DNA of 64,000 nucleotides from Silurus meridionalis (lineage: Eukaryota > Chordata > Actinopteri > Siluriformes > Siluridae). The notes beneath the pieces are model-generated. The model worked only from the letters and a program-made list of their open reading frames with translations. It was not told the DNA's origin and did not search any database. The stretch covers positions 15,690,311-15,754,310 of the forward strand of contig NC_060904.1 in assembly GCF_014805685.1 (NCBI RefSeq), read 5' to 3'. How positions within the stretch are numbered: position 1 is the stretch's first letter; each line of letters opens with the position of its first letter. Made by a program: the position numbers and the translations under genes. Of this stretch, positions 1 to 14,551 are shown one piece after another.

Positions 1-115
1 ATACTGCACCCCTGGAGCACTGAGGTTTAAGAGTCTTGCTCAGGGGTTCCAAGAGTGCCCCCGACCCTTCTGATCAGTTACCCAGAGCCTTAACCACTAA
101 GCTACAACCTCAACT
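1..115. repeat. Dispersed repeat, family D copy
   Basis: The segment carries the phrase order of a repeat that recurs here near 27412, 37556 and 56930: an 'actgaggtttaagagtcttgctcagggg' type opening (given in part only), then 'gtgcccccgacccttctgat', then 'ccttaaccactaagctaca'. Other copies share a core near 'cttgctcaagggccc'. The class is unknown to me. It looks non-coding, and the copy is cut by the window edge. Confidence 0.45.
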
Positions 116-544
116 TTGGCAATGTACTGTAACTTTTCCTTAACATGTATAAAAGTGGCAAAATGAATAAATAGTACAGAGAAACACTAAGCATGCAACA
201 TGTAAGCCACATGCTCACACTAATAAGGAAACGCCCCAATCGCCTAATTTTTACCCCACAGTATTATTTTTGCACAAAATGAAGAAAAAATACTGAAAAT
301 GTTGAACTTTTGGTGATTTTTTGATTGTACTTTTGGGGAAACCATTAAACCCATGTGGAATCCAGTAACCCTAAAATAGTGTATCCAAAGACATGAAATG
401 GTGATCAAACACTAATGAAAATCATGCTAATCAAATCCTAGAGAAACTAAACTGGGTCTAGGATGCGGTGAAATGTGTGTTAATTGTGTGTTAATTGTGT
501 GTTTACCTGTTGTATGCTACATTATTAACCGCCGCCTCTGTAAA

Positions 545-977
545 GACGCTCTACACCCATCACCTTAAACTTCCCAATTAATTCCGAGTTCCTGATTAAA
601 CCCATTTCCTCCCCTTGACCTTTTACTTGTTTTGTGTTTTATAATTGATTTCCTCTGGATGATGGCTGCTTGTCTTTTGGACGCAGAGCTGTAGGTCAGG
701 CACGATTCAAGGATAAGCTTTAATAGAGGCTCTGTAATGACATCTTGATCTTCCACGCACTTCACCATACGGAGAACAGTATTAATAGCGTACTCCAAAA
801 AAGTCTGCGGTGATGCAGATCCTGATTTAGTTCCTGTCTGCTTGGAGTTGGTTTACCGGCTTTTACGTCAACCGTTTTAACGTCGTGAAGCTGCTTATTA
901 ATTATCTGAAGACTTAATAACAGTGAAGGAGCGTTGCCATCTATAGCATCGTGTTTACGCACAACCATAAGACACAA
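545..977 (-). pseudogene. Possible decayed coding fragment, unidentified
   Basis: Two overlapping minus-strand reading frames abut here. The first, 977 down to about 800, contains NAPSLLLSLQIINKQLHDVK and then PTPSRQELNQD. The second, about 830 down to 565, contains TFLEYAINTVLRMVKCVED and then VITEPLLKLILESCLTYSS. The amphipathic helical character looks protein-like and carries across a +1 frame change near 815-840. No intron of plausible size separates the frames. I do not recognise the family. It may be a frameshifted relic of a gene or retrocopy, or chance. No promoter or splice evidence supports an active gene. Confidence 0.25.
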
Positions 978-980
978 CAG

Positions 981-1826
981 CAGACATATGAATCATATGA
1001 AACTTGTTTATTACAAATGTATTACAAAAAAAAGTGTATTAATAATGATCAACTTGACATATATTTACATCAGGGATATACTGTACATAAACGCCCACAA
1101 ATGTAGAGCTTGAGATGAAGTTTGCATTTGTTCCTTTACATTTTCTCCACCAAGTTTCATTGCTAAAAAAGGAACACAACCTGGCAAACATCCCTTTGGT
1201 CCACAAGAACCAAGTTTTAATGAAGATCTTAGACTTCATCATGTAATGCCACTATTACCTCATTTTTATCAGTTACTAGGTTTGCCACTATGCTTAGCAT
1301 ATACTGTCATTCTGGATTCAATCGCACTTCAGAAACATTTATTAACACTGGATGAGCCAGTGACCTACCTATACAAAGAATTGTGATTATGCTAGCTCAG
1401 ATATAAATGATAGTTCTCCAGGAGTAGCTTGCTGATGCTACCTAGCAAGCCGAACTCACTAATCAGTTAGCTAATTTGTCAATTTTTCTTGCAAGTTTGT
1501 GAATATTTGATCAGACGTTTTATTAAATATGTTAAATAGTTCCTTCACTATGCAGAAGAGTAAAGCTAAAAAGCGTAACTTCTGGGTGAAATTCCCAGAA
1601 CAATGATCTCATACATCATAGATCATAACGTCAATCCTTTTCAGTCTCGGTGTGGAGAAAACAAAGTGTCCTCTTTTCAACCAATAGCGTTGGAGCCATT
1701 CAGCGGGTGAAGACATCTGAGCAGGAGAAGTTCGACATTACAGAGAAATAAAATCAGTCCAGCAGGATAAATAAGTTAATGCCCCCCCCCAGGCTCATGA
1801 GCGGAACTTGTATTTGGTTCCTGTTA
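981..1826. other. 3' flank of hepcidin, nothing recognised
   Basis: This AT-rich stretch is downstream of hamp on the minus strand. It contains a short C9 run near 1783. I see no coding potential, no clear poly(A) signal close to the hamp stop, and no RNA gene. Confidence 0.5.
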
Positions 1827-3082
<1,256 letters not shown>

Positions 3083-3277
3083 TTTTCCTTCTTTTCTTTA
3101 AGATTTCAGTGTTTGAAAAGAAAGTTAGAAACCTTCCCAAACTTTTGCCCCTGTATCTGAAATAAATCAAAAGTTCTTCTTTAAACTTTCTTTAAATTTC
3201 CCTCAGCTCTGTTTTTCTCTCTTCAGGTTCCTGTTTCTCGCTCCAGGTTTCTGTCTCCTGAAAACCTGCGACGACCT

Positions 3278-3290
3278 GCGTTTTATGCGC
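3278..3290 (-). promoter_or_regulatory. Candidate hamp TATA-like box
   Basis: On the minus strand the sequence reads gcgcataaaacgcagg, a TATA-like ATAAAA (plus 3281-3286) about 200 bp upstream of the hamp ATG. It sits between a CG-rich stretch and the presumed 5' leader. The start site is inferred, not shown. Confidence 0.45.
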
Positions 3291-3299
3291 GCGCGGTGT

Positions 3300-5186
3300 C
3301 CGCTACGCACGCCCACTTTTAGCATAAGCCACGCCCCTTCCCGACAAGCGCGTGCCCGGAAAATCCAGAAAAAAATTCCAGTTTGAACTAAGATGCAAAA
3401 AAAAGGAATAACTAAATACAAATGATGAATTGTTTAATAAAATATAATATAATAAAATATAATGCAGTTCTAGACATGCTTTAATACCATAAAGTAAAAA
3501 TACAAAAAACCTGCAGTAAAAGTATGTAATATAATATTGATTATATTTATAAACAGTAGTTTTATTTTTTAATTTTATATACATGTGCAAAAACATACAT
3601 ATTGAACCACATTTAAAGTCATTCTTTGATTTTATATTAAAAAAAGATCTCTCATCATATACTTCCATTGATTACAGTTTAATTGAATAATAATTTCATT
3701 GTTTTACATTACAAATATATATGTAATTTTATTTTTACTGTAATGCCAAAGTAATTTTATCATCCTCTTTTTTTTATTTAAATGCATTTAAATCTAGATG
3801 TTTTTACAGCTCTTATAATTCCTGAAATACAAAGAAATGTTTTTTTTAAATAATATATTAAGATCCTGGAATTGATTCTAGATAATTTATTAAGAAACAT
3901 CCCACAAAGTTTACCGTCTGCTTTTATTTTGGGTTATATGGTGTGTGTTTTTGTTTTTAATATGTAAACGATGTAATTATCTTGTGAAAACTGAGAATGA
4001 AGTGTGGAAAGCTATTAGTGTTAATATTAGTAATAGTGATAACATCCTGACAACAACTTGTCTTTTACATGGCAACTGTACGAACCTGTAGGACACACAT
4101 TAGTGTATGTCTCATCGCCAGGTGAAAGAAATCAGATCAATTAAGATGCTTGTCTTTTTGCATTTTTCTCTGCACTCTGAATGATTCTGAAAATGTTGCT
4201 CAGTAGCGAATCCCAATGTCTAAATGCAAGAAGAGGCTCAATCATACTTGAACCACTCGGGATTCCTTATTTCTTTTCAGAATAACATTTCATCCATAAG
4301 ACAATGGATGAATTTGGAATTATAAAACAATGTAAGAAACCCAGAATGTAATACTGAGGTATAATCTGGACCTCAAGATTGGGTTTTCTGTCAACTAATT
4401 AAAAATGACATTGTAAATAAATAAACAGTGAAAGTCATATGTCAGGTAAAGTTCAGGTTTTTATGCAAATTTCAATATAAATTATGATCATACACAAAAT
4501 ATCCATCTTACTACATATAAACACAAATTTCAGCTCCAGTGCTGAGTCATGATTAAGAATCTTTTGCGCTACTGTCCCTCAGTCTTGAGTCATGAAAAAG
4601 TCCACGCGTCAGGCTGTCTCATTCAGCGATGACCTTTTGCCACTGCATATTGACTCAGAGTCGCTGACAAACCCGAGTCAATAAATATAACCCTGAATGG
4701 CTTCTGCTTATATCCGAACAGAGGGTCATTATATTTTTATGTCCTGTTGTCATGGACACAATGATCATTAAGTGGATTTAATCAGAATTGCTGTTTTTTT
4801 TTTCAGCAAAAACTGTGCATTAAATTAATAATTGCATTCCGAAACCAATGCCCTAATGGGATAATTATTTGTTTTCATAAGGCATTTGCAATCATCTGCA
4901 TTTTATTATATTTGCATAAAAAGCACAATATTATCTTGGCCATATGGCACATATTATGGTACAGAGTGAGATCGTTCCATAATTCAGCCAGAGCAGTAAT
5001 CATATAGCAGATGTGTAATGATCTATCGATTAGAAATCTAGAAATAATACTACAATGTGTATTTTGGGGATTATTTTATATTTTAGTGAGGAATAAAAAT
5101 TGGTATTCTTAATAGATTTTTACTCAAATTGTCATGGTGAAATGTCAAATGAATCCCTTAATGTATATTCATCTCGGATTTCCACG
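3300..5186. other. hamp upstream desert
   Basis: AT-rich non-coding DNA upstream of hamp. Apart from the AP-1/MARE-like cluster at 4540-4660 I see no gene or named repeat. Confidence 0.5.
4540..4660. promoter_or_regulatory. Cluster of three AP-1/MARE-like sites
   Basis: Three TGA(G/C)TCA cores lie within 115 bp: TGAGTCA at 4543-4549 inside tgctgagtcatga (a MARE-like left arm), TGAGTCA at 4586-4592, and TGACTCA at 4651-4657. They are about 1.5 kb upstream of the hamp start. Proteins of the AP-1, NRF2, BACH and MAF groups recognise such cores. Function here is inference. Confidence 0.4.
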
Positions 5187-5465
5187 TCAGTGTAATTTTA
5201 TTCGTATACCGCTTTTAACAATGTCCCAAAGCAGCTTTACAGAATGAAATAATGACAAATATTATTATTTGATTATAAATATTATTGATCCCTACTGTAT
5301 AATTTGTTTCTTTCTAACGAACGAATCTGTGGCGAGGAAAAAAAAACAAGGATGGTATCATGGAAGAAACGTTGAGAGAAACCAAATTCAAAAGAGAACC
5401 CATTCTTATCTGGGTGACACCGAATATATATTTATCGTAGTTCAATCTTTTTTGGGTTTATCAAC
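5187..5465. repeat. Dispersed repeat, family B copy 1
   Basis: This copy shares with 44460-44720 the phrases 'aatgtcccaaagcagctttt' (near match), 'gaacccattcttatctgggtg' in part, and a flanking 'tagttcaat' type end. The class is unknown. Such sequence is typical of dispersed repeats in ostariophysan fish, from general recollection. Confidence 0.5.
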
Positions 5466-7229
5466 TGATCACTGATGAGCGTTTAACAAACTATAGCTAT
5501 CTAATGGATCTGAAGCCTGTGTATATGGAAGCTGTTCATCCTCAGCGGCATGAGCGGTCTCTGATTTTGATGGCATATATTATATATTTTCTTTAACTAT
5601 AATATCTTGATTGTTTTGGTTTGTTTTATAAAATGTATCATAATTTTTTTAATATTTCAACTAGGGATTTAGATCTACAGCTTCAGAAATGCTTTGTAAA
5701 CCTTTCATCCAAATGATTTATGTAGGAAAAAACTATGAGGTATCACCTGTGATATTGTGACCTGTGAAAAATCATCTCAAAATATTTGTTTATAATTTTA
5801 TATATATATATTTAAAATGAATTACGTATTGCATGAAAAGTAAAAGTGATATTACACTAGACCAATTTCCAGGCACTGATTCAAGTCTTGTTCCATATTG
5901 GATTTATCCTTACTGTGCTGGAGGCTAAATACAAAGCAAAAAAAACAAAAAAAAGAAGAAAATGGTAAACATCACTGACAACAAAGCATCACTGTCGGGG
6001 AAAATGGATATAAATCATTCTGAACCATTATAGTTTATGATCAAATGATACTACCTCTTAGCATTTTTTTCTTTAGCTCAAGAAAGTCGCAATTTTCTGT
6101 CCTATATGGTTTGTTTGATACAAAGAGTCTAAAACTAGTGGTAATGTAGGCCTACATTTTGTTTTGCGACAGTATAAATAAATAAATTATTTATTTTAGT
6201 GCATTTGAATACTCAATTTTGCAACTAATTCAATCTTTCATCCTATTTCTCTTAAAGTGTTTGACAACCCAAGCCAAAAGAGTTCATTTTTCATTAGAAA
6301 TATTTCGTACAGTTGACATTTTCGAGAAAAAAATGCATAATGCGTGTAAAAGTCAGATTATGACCTTTTGTGCATCAATGCGGAATTCTTCTATTACAAC
6401 ACATCTAAGAATTCATTATTTTTTCGATGCCTACTGAAAAACGTGTGCACGTGCACTGTTGAGATGCGTCGGCCATTTTTCCATTTGTAGGCGTACGTGT
6501 CTGTCTGTATCTGTGTGTCCCCGAGGAAGGGACGCCAGCACTATCGTAGGGGATCTTCTGGTCAAACAGAAGCTGGCACCAGTGAGACACACACTATCAC
6601 CCTGACAGGCGCCACTCCACCACACTCCCCCTCACTCCCCCCCTCCTGGACTAAGGCCAGTGACCTCTCCTGTCTCTTTCTATCTAGTATTTATACTAAT
6701 ACTAATGCACATGTTTTTGCCCTTTAATTCCTCCCTGATGTGTTTAGCTCTGTTTAATGCTTTGATTCCCCCTTTACTACACTTCCTAGACTATGTATGG
6801 TCATAACAACCAGGCACTATGGTTGGTATTAACTGGTTCAATCTGAAAAAAACAAACACCCAGAAACAAACTGGGTTGTTATGAAACCAGGTCAGAAGAC
6901 ATGCTTATTTGTAAAAATGACAGGAAATCATTTGTCACGCCCGCAGTTTCCATTCACGCTGCAGGAGTTACTCAATTACTTGTGTGCACTCTCGGCTTAC
7001 ATTTCAATGCGACACCATTTACTTGTTTATTCATTCATTCAAATATATGTGGCACATGTGTTAATTCAATGTTTAGAAAAGGATAAGGCCTTCAAGTTTT
7101 CATTAAGCTCTAGAAAAGGATTTTTAGTCCCTGGCATGTATGTGATCATATCAATGTCAACCATGCTGTGCAACCCTGTTTTTAGTTATATTATATAGAT
7201 ATATTTAAACATATAAGCTATATAATATT
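5466..7229. other. Intergenic, nothing recognised
   Basis: AT-rich sequence with short open frames only. Stops, lack of splice context and lack of any recognisable motif argue against genes. A slightly GC-richer patch at about 6430-6660 is not recognisable to me. Confidence 0.45.
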
Positions 7230-8930
7230 TACTTATACCCTGGTTCAAAACAAGTCCAAATTATACAGTTAACAGAACAATACTGGCAACAGTATCATAC
7301 ACTTAATGCTGTTTCATAATTCAACAAGTCAATTTATCAATCCAGACCACAGAGTTAATCAGATCAACCGTTAACACTTTCAGACATTAAGATTAAAAGC
7401 CCATCATTCACCAATTTCTATTACCTGGATTTACACCAGTGGTGGACAAAGTACACAAACCCTGTACTTGAGTAAAAGTAGAGATACACTCTGTAAAATA
7501 TCAGTTCAGTAAAAGTAAAAGCTCTCTTTAAACTTTTACTTAAGTGAAAGTACAAAAGTATTTCTTCAAATACACTTAAGTATCCAATGTACTATGATTG
7601 ACTTTATTATGGCTATATATATGTTCCTATTATCATTGTTGACATGATTCTTTGCTTAATCAACTCAGTTTATGTGAAAAGACTCTAGTATTGCTCTCAG
7701 CACACCGATCTATTAAATGAATGATAATAATTAGTCAAACACTGATCGATATCTATTCAAATTTTCATGAGCCCAAAACTTTTTTTTTTAACTACTTCAA
7801 AAATATCAAGATTGCGGGTGTTGTGGCGAGTTCGGGTCAGGAGTTTCTCCATAGTTTATTTTTCTCAAAATGTTCTGTTTGCTGTTGAACTGATGCTGAA
7901 TTGTATGTTGGTGATAAGTAGATACCACCAAGTGCCAATCAAAACAAGTTAAAAACAAAGCGGAGCTCGACCCTGATTGGTGGCTTGCTGTGTGCTCGAC
8001 CAGTTAATTTTTTATCCACTCATAAATAAAAAGGAACAAATGATTTCGCAAAATGTAGTAAAAAGTGAGATATTTGCATTTGAAATGTGTCATTTAAAAA
8101 GTTAAAGTGAAAGTCTCTCCAAATTTAACTACTAAATTACAAATACGTGAAAAAGCTACTTAGGAACAGTAACGAATTACATTTACTTCATTACTGTCCA
8201 CCACTGGTCTACACCAACCTGGGTCCAAAAACCTACATGTCTCAAACAATATATAGTCCAAAAGTCAGACCTGTAAATAACAATTTCTGTTCCATAAAAC
8301 AACCCAGTTTCAAATAGTAAAGTCAACCAGAACAACCAGATAACCCTATTTTAAACTATGAGCCCAAAGATAATTGGTCCATCTAGTCAATAAGACCAAT
8401 CTGTTACCAACTCAACGGCCTCAACCATAATCAACAAACTACAGACTAAACAGCCAACTAGTCAACCTAGCACTGCCTCGGTTCAAAACCTTGTTCAAGC
8501 AAACCTGTCACAAAAACCTGTGGTAAAAATGTAATCCCAAACCTCAGGGTCAACACCAACCAGCTAATTATGTCCCAAAATGAAACGGCCAACAAGCCAA
8601 ACCCATAGACAACACACCATATGTAAAAGGGCTTAGCTTCTCAAAAAGCTAACCTTCTTCCAAACTGGACCAGCCAACTTAACCCTGTCGCAAGTCCCTA
8701 TGTCAATCAGGAACTTCCCTTTACTTTGCAGCACATTCAATCTTTTCACAACCCAATACTCACACATCCCATGTAATCACCCCAAATCCTTGACCCAACA
8801 CACCCCACATAGTCAACCCTGTATCCCAAAACCCTTGTTTTAGCTGATTCAAACAAACTTTGTTGCAAACCCTGGGGCCAACCAGCCAAGCTAACCCTCA
8901 TTTTAGTGGAAATGCCAGACATTTCTCACT
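7230..8930. repeat. Degenerate CCAA/GTCAACCAG-rich tract
   Basis: Outside the inserted hAT-like element, the plus strand is strikingly G-poor. It repeats variants of 'gtcaaccag', 'gtcccaaaacc', 'accctg' and 'ccaactagtcaacc' at irregular spacing. It resembles an old, diverged minisatellite and has no coding potential. Confidence 0.4.
7437..8206. mobile_element. Non-autonomous hAT-like DNA transposon
   Basis: The element starts cagtggtggacaaagtacac and ends with the inverted ctgtccaccactg. The flanking 8-mers atttacac (7429-7436) and gtctacac (8207-8214) agree at 6 of 8 positions, as expected for a decayed hAT target duplication. Both ends carry 'acttgagtaaaagta' type sequence. Internally I see no intact transposase. 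A second, partial, inverted copy lies at 44750-45244. Confidence 0.65.
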
Positions 8931-8989
8931 TACAGCTGCACTTTTACTACATGGCCAATCTGCCCAGGATATCCCAACCGTATTCCTGC

Positions 8990-11422
8990 TCTCCAGCCCT
9001 GTGAAACCCAAACAGTGTGTGAGGCAATTGCTTTCTGCTCATATTCCTGTATGCTAGTTGTGGAAAGTGTATCATCTTGGAGCACATCACTCCTTTATTT
9101 GAGAATAGTGGAAGGAAAGCAGGATTGCACACTTTAGCTCTAGATGAGAGGTATTGTGGTGTAATAGGATGAACCTGTTTGAATAAATAAAAGCAGCAAA
9201 CAGCCTGGCAATATTCCTCCATACAAAAACCATGCACACAAGCCACACAGACAGTAATGTCATGCTACATCCATTTAAAAATCATTTCTAAAGTGTAAAA
9301 GTCAACACAACATGAAAATAGGGAAGTTAGGCAGTGTGGCAAAAGTTACATACTGTAGGTTGAAATAGGGGCAAAGTAAGAAAAAGTACAAATATGTAGA
9401 TTGATCAGCATATAAAATGTTAACTCGCTCAGATTGCTGAATTTTTTTTTTAAGGAAAATGTGTTCTTCATGCTTGACTGTTTTTTATAATGTCCAGATA
9501 GAATTTGTTTATTTTTTTTCCATCATCCTCTGTCTTGCCAATAAATAAACCTAATAGTAAATGTATGAAAAATATCGGGTTTAGCTACGATTCAGATTTG
9601 GCACCTAGACTAATAAGTGTTGAAGCGCGTTATGAAATGCGATTTTATAGCGCATGTACTCCCTTGGTTATTTTTAAAAGAGTTTTCTAAGAAGCACTCA
9701 TATATTCAGGACTGTACTGTCTGAAAAAGAGAAATATTTTTTTTGTCAGGTGCAACAATTCCTATGTGCTCCTGCAGACGCAGTGGAAAGTTATTGTTTT
9801 TGAGAAATTGAAGTAGACTAAACAATTACTTTCCTCCGCACATAGCTAAAAGTTTAAATTTATGTTCCTATGGAGCTGTGTGTTTCTCGAAGTTATAAGA
9901 AACTCATTCCTGTGCAGAATTATGGAATATATCCTGATAGCCTTGAGTTGACTTGTTTTCGGTGGGTTTAAAAGGTTTCTCAAAACAAGAGAATGAAATG
10001 CGAGGTCAGCTTTTAGTCAATGGAAAGTTTAAACATACTATATGAGGAAGTCTTTTTGTAAAAATCTATGCAATACAGCTAAGGAAGATATTGATATTCC
10101 TGGTGGATTCATTTTATTAGGAATTTGACTATGTTTTTGCATTGTTATGTAAAAAGGTTCAATGGCTACATACTAGCTAGCTACACTGTTAAGCTTTGTT
10201 ATTAGCTAGCTTATGTTTAATGACAGCATCTAATGTAGAAAGCACAAAAATAAGCAAATTATCTACAGTCAGAACTTAATGCTGTTACGGCTAATAGCAA
10301 GTGCTTTTAAGAAGGCTTTTAAGGTATGGAAATACACCACTGTAACAGCAATTTCTTCAAAAATAAATATTGCATGCACTCTCAGTGCTTCTGCCATGAC
10401 ACCCGATAGACCCCAGCTGAAGGCCATGTGGTTGCAGTAATCCTGAGCCAGTAAACACTTATGAAAAGTGTAAAGGCCCAACAAGGGTTCAGAGATCAGT
10501 CAAACAGAACAAGGGACACCCAGACGCCTGAATGTACCTGTCTATACATGGTAGTCTGTCTGACTGGCGGCTGACGCACAGGGCAGAGGAGAAAAAAATA
10601 GAGGATAGAAAGTGAAAGTGAGCCATTGTTGAATAAAAACTGGATGAGCTGAATGAGGCAAGAAAAAAAGCAACACAGACTAGAGAAGACAGCTAGACAG
10701 GTGCATGAGCTGAACAATGAGCTGCAACATGACAGAGCAGATTTATGACATGCACAAGTCGTGCACCGTCTATTCAGACTGCTAACGTCGGATCAGACCG
10801 AGCAGGTTTAGCTGTGACGAACTGAGCTGAGACTCCCCGAAGTCATTTCATTTAGCGTTCATTATAACTACAACGAGCCTCTTCCTCCAGCAGCATGTAA
10901 AGATAATTTATAAGCAGAGCTGCAATCTATAAGGGGTTTCTCTCGAGGAAAGGGCCGTGGCAGTAAATAGCGTTCACTAATTCAAAGATATTGTGGTTTT
11001 TAATAACGAAGCAAGAACGCATTCTCACAGTAATTCCAGTATTATAAGATAAATAGATGGTCAAAAAAAGTAATGGTATTGAGCATCACTGAGTCTCAGC
11101 ATGCTGGATTCCATGGCAAAAACATGGCACGTACATTGACGGAAATGTCAAAGTTGTTCTGCCTACATAATTTGACACTTCAATGTAATTAATAATTGAA
11201 TTATAAAATATCAGAAGTCAAATGTCAATTGGGGAAAATTGTTAAAATGTCATTTCACTAGAATGCAAAAAAAATCATATCTTTGCAAATGATCATGATT
11301 TCATATTTCTCATTAGAAAATGTTTTGCAAATATAAGCCCATTATGTCTGTCTCTGGGACTATAAAGTCTATCTCTATATGTCTATGGACATATTTTCTA
11401 CCATAAATCTAAGCATGGACAT
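8990..11422. other. Intergenic, nothing recognised
   Basis: There is no supported gene. Short frames on both strands lack recognisable domains. I see no named repeat in this stretch. Confidence 0.45.
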
Positions 11423-11894
11423 GGACAAAAGTATAAGGGCACCTGACTTTCCAGCCATATGTGGTTCCCCACCAAGTTGGACTAACACAGCTGTATAAGA
11501 TTCCATTTGAATGTGGTAGAATATAATTTTCCCTTCACTTAAACTAGAAAACCCAAAACTGTTCGAGCATGATAAATCTCCTGTGCACAAAGCCAGATCC
11601 ATGAAGATCTGCTATACATGGGGTGAAGTGGCCTTGAATGGTCTAATATAGAGCTCGTGAACACCTTTGGGATGAATTGGAACTCTGAGTACACCTCAGG
11701 CCTCCTCACCTCACCTACATCAGTTCTTAATTATACTAACACCCTGGTGAATGAATGAACAGAAATCTCGACAAAATCTTGTGGAACACCTTCCTAGAAT
11801 TATGGAGGTTACTGTAACAGAAAATGGGGACTTAATGTGGAATAAGATGTTTAAAAAGCAATCTTAAGGTCAGGTGCCCACAAACATTTTGTCC
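11423..11894 (+). mobile_element. Tc1/mariner-like element, family A (full-length relic)
   Basis: The terminal inverted repeats are ggacaaaagtataagggcac at the left and, inverted, ggacaaaatgtttgtgggca at the right, both followed by cctgac. Near 11655 the plus strand can be read as EHLWDELE, like the C-terminal NPIEHLWDEL motif of Tc1 transposases. The rest is stop-ridden. Six or more relatives lie in this window. Confidence 0.7.
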
Positions 11895-14207
11895 ATATGC
11901 TGCATTATAAAAATAATACAAAGATAATATAAAATAACCAATAAAAATAATGCTTGATATATGGCAAAAGAATCAAACGAGAGTAAAAGCAGCAAGAAAT
12001 GCGATATCTAGTAAAGAGAAATATTAAACAAATGTACACATATTCAAGATATCCTTTGCAGTGTTTTTTTTTTTTTTTTTTATGCTGTTCTGTTCCTTTA
12101 TCAGCTCAAATGCTCAAGGTAGTGCTGGTAGATAAGGGACTCTGCTGATATAACTGTGCCCAGAAGGCAACTAATGTAATTTCTTTAATGAGATACTCTG
12201 AGACCTACGAAGCATGTTTTATTAAAACAGCTGTTTCCCACAGTTACAATGGCCCCAAACACACAAATGTCTCGGTGCGGTTTCGGTGTAAAGTTTTGTT
12301 TTATTGCTTTATTATAGCTTGCTTCAAGGCCACTAGTGCAGGAGATTTGAAAAGCTTCTTGTAAACCAGAAAAAAAAGGCTAGAATACATGTAGGTAGTC
12401 TATAATTCGATAAGTTTAAGGGGGCAGTAGTATTTCAGATGGTTGTGAGTTTAAATCACAGGACTGCTTGCTAGTTGCCATATGTAACTGGTACTTTTTC
12501 AATTGATTTCATTTCCGGTGCAATACATATATTCAGTCCGAGGTTTGTTTTATGCCTGGGATAATTTTTTTAAGGTAATGCTGAACTATGGATGGATCAT
12601 GTTTTAGCTACTTAACTATTTAACTATGTACCAAAGAAATCTGATCAGATTAGGTCATACTTGGGCGATCATAACTGATCCAGTGTTTGAGACCAATATT
12701 TGTCCAATACTCAGTACCTCAGCGATTTTAGTCATTATTTTATTCTGAAATTAAATAAATAAATTTACCATCAGTTAGAGGCTCACTTAGCATCACAGCA
12801 ATTTTGGATATCCTTCTTTTTCCAGGCTATGCAATGAGACTACGTTTTTCAGAAGCTACTGCTTCTATATCACATGACTCAATTAATAAGTGCCTGTATT
12901 TTTTGCACAACTTGTACCACTTTCCAGTTTACAATCTAGGGTCCCTGCGTCCATCTTAAACTCATACTATGTGTTCCTCTGCATATTTCCACATCACTTT
13001 GTTTAGGTTTCATCTGGGTTTCCTAGTTTTCTCCATACTTCCAGAAAACATGATGGCAGATATACTGGCTATGCCAAATTGCTCCATTAATATTCCATCT
13101 AGAATGAATTCTCTCACCCAGTTTTTCCCATTATAGACTTTGACTCAACCGTGTCCCTGACAAGGATAAAGCGTTTAAAAAAATGAATAAATGTATATAA
13201 ATGTAATTCATAGCGTAATAAATGTTAAATATTAACTAAAGGTATATTCTTATAGGCCAGAAAGTTTAGTTTCCAATGTTTTGATGCCCGCTTGATCGAC
13301 CTAAATACAGCAGTGACAGGAAGAATTTTGCCAAAAATAACATTCGCTTAATGATCCAATGTCAGTCAGCCAGGAAATATTTTTTGTCTGATGTTTGCTC
13401 TTTTAATTTTTGCTCCACCATTCTGAGGCTAATGTAGATAACAAGTAATGGAAGCACATCGCCTCAAGCGTGCCATTACGCAAAGTGCATGCGTAATCTT
13501 CAAAAGACAGACTCTTTCAAAGAATAGATTGGATCAATAAATCCATTTTGTACATAAACAGTTTGATCAAATTCCAGAATAAGACTGAATTTTTTTCTGT
13601 TTAATGATAAATTAATGAACAATATAATCATCTAAATCATTTCCAACATATAATTCCAGGGTAAAGGAAATCATTTTTGGCCAAACTGTTTCTTTAAAGG
13701 TCTCAGCATGTGTAGAAAGCTGGTTTCGCTGATACTGCAGAACTAAAATGACTAAATAAAAAAAAAAAGGGCTCCAACCGCAACCAGATTGCCTTAAGGC
13801 TCGTCGGCGTCGAGAAATGTAACAGATCCCTCAGTTGTAAACTTTTTTTCCCCACACATGAAATGTGTGACTTTTTAGCGACAAATCAGACTGTTTAGCC
13901 CATTATAGCGTGAGAGTGTGTTTCATTACACATGGCTCATTATCCTTCATCACCGTGCCCTTTCAGATGGCTTCATGCAGACGCTTTTGTGTAACATGGA
14001 GTTTACCTCTAAAGAATTCATTTTATTTTTTTATTATTGCTTCTGTTGTTTGTGCGTCTTGGTCCACTGAGATTTACTTCAAAGATTTAACCTGATTTCT
14101 ATCTACTGTGTTTGTATCATGGGTGTTATGTGCACAGAACAAAATGTCCACAAATTTCTTCTGCCCTACTACAAACAAACAAAACAAATTACGTAAATGC
14201 TCATGGA
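11895..14207. other. Intergenic, nothing recognised
   Basis: AT-rich DNA with a poly-T run near 12063. No exon of the flanking genes, no gene and no clear repeat is visible. Confidence 0.45.
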
Positions 14208-14343
14208 GTTAGTAAAGTCAGGTACAGGGTGAGAGGCCTGGGGTGCAGTCAGGGTTCCAAATAATCCCAAAGTTGTTTATTGCAGGCCACTCAAAATTCT
14301 TTACACCAACACATGTAAACCATATGTTCATAGAGCTGGCTTT
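14208..14343 (-). mobile_element. Family A Tc1-like fragment, truncated at a microsatellite
   Basis: This is an inverted partial copy with the family phrases 'gaggcctggggtgcagtcag' and 'tagagctggctttgg'. It ends abruptly where the GGAT/GATA array begins. Confidence 0.6.

Positions 14344-14551
<208 letters not shown>

Noticed and set aside
810..850. A 19-bp intron (gtaaacc...aagcag) joining the two frames near hepcidin
   Set aside because: Too short for a vertebrate spliceosomal intron; a frameshift is the simpler reading.
10269..10717. Two adjoining minus-strand frames with hydrophobic stretches
   Set aside because: No shared family, no splice signals joining them and no neighbouring exons; they are treated as chance.
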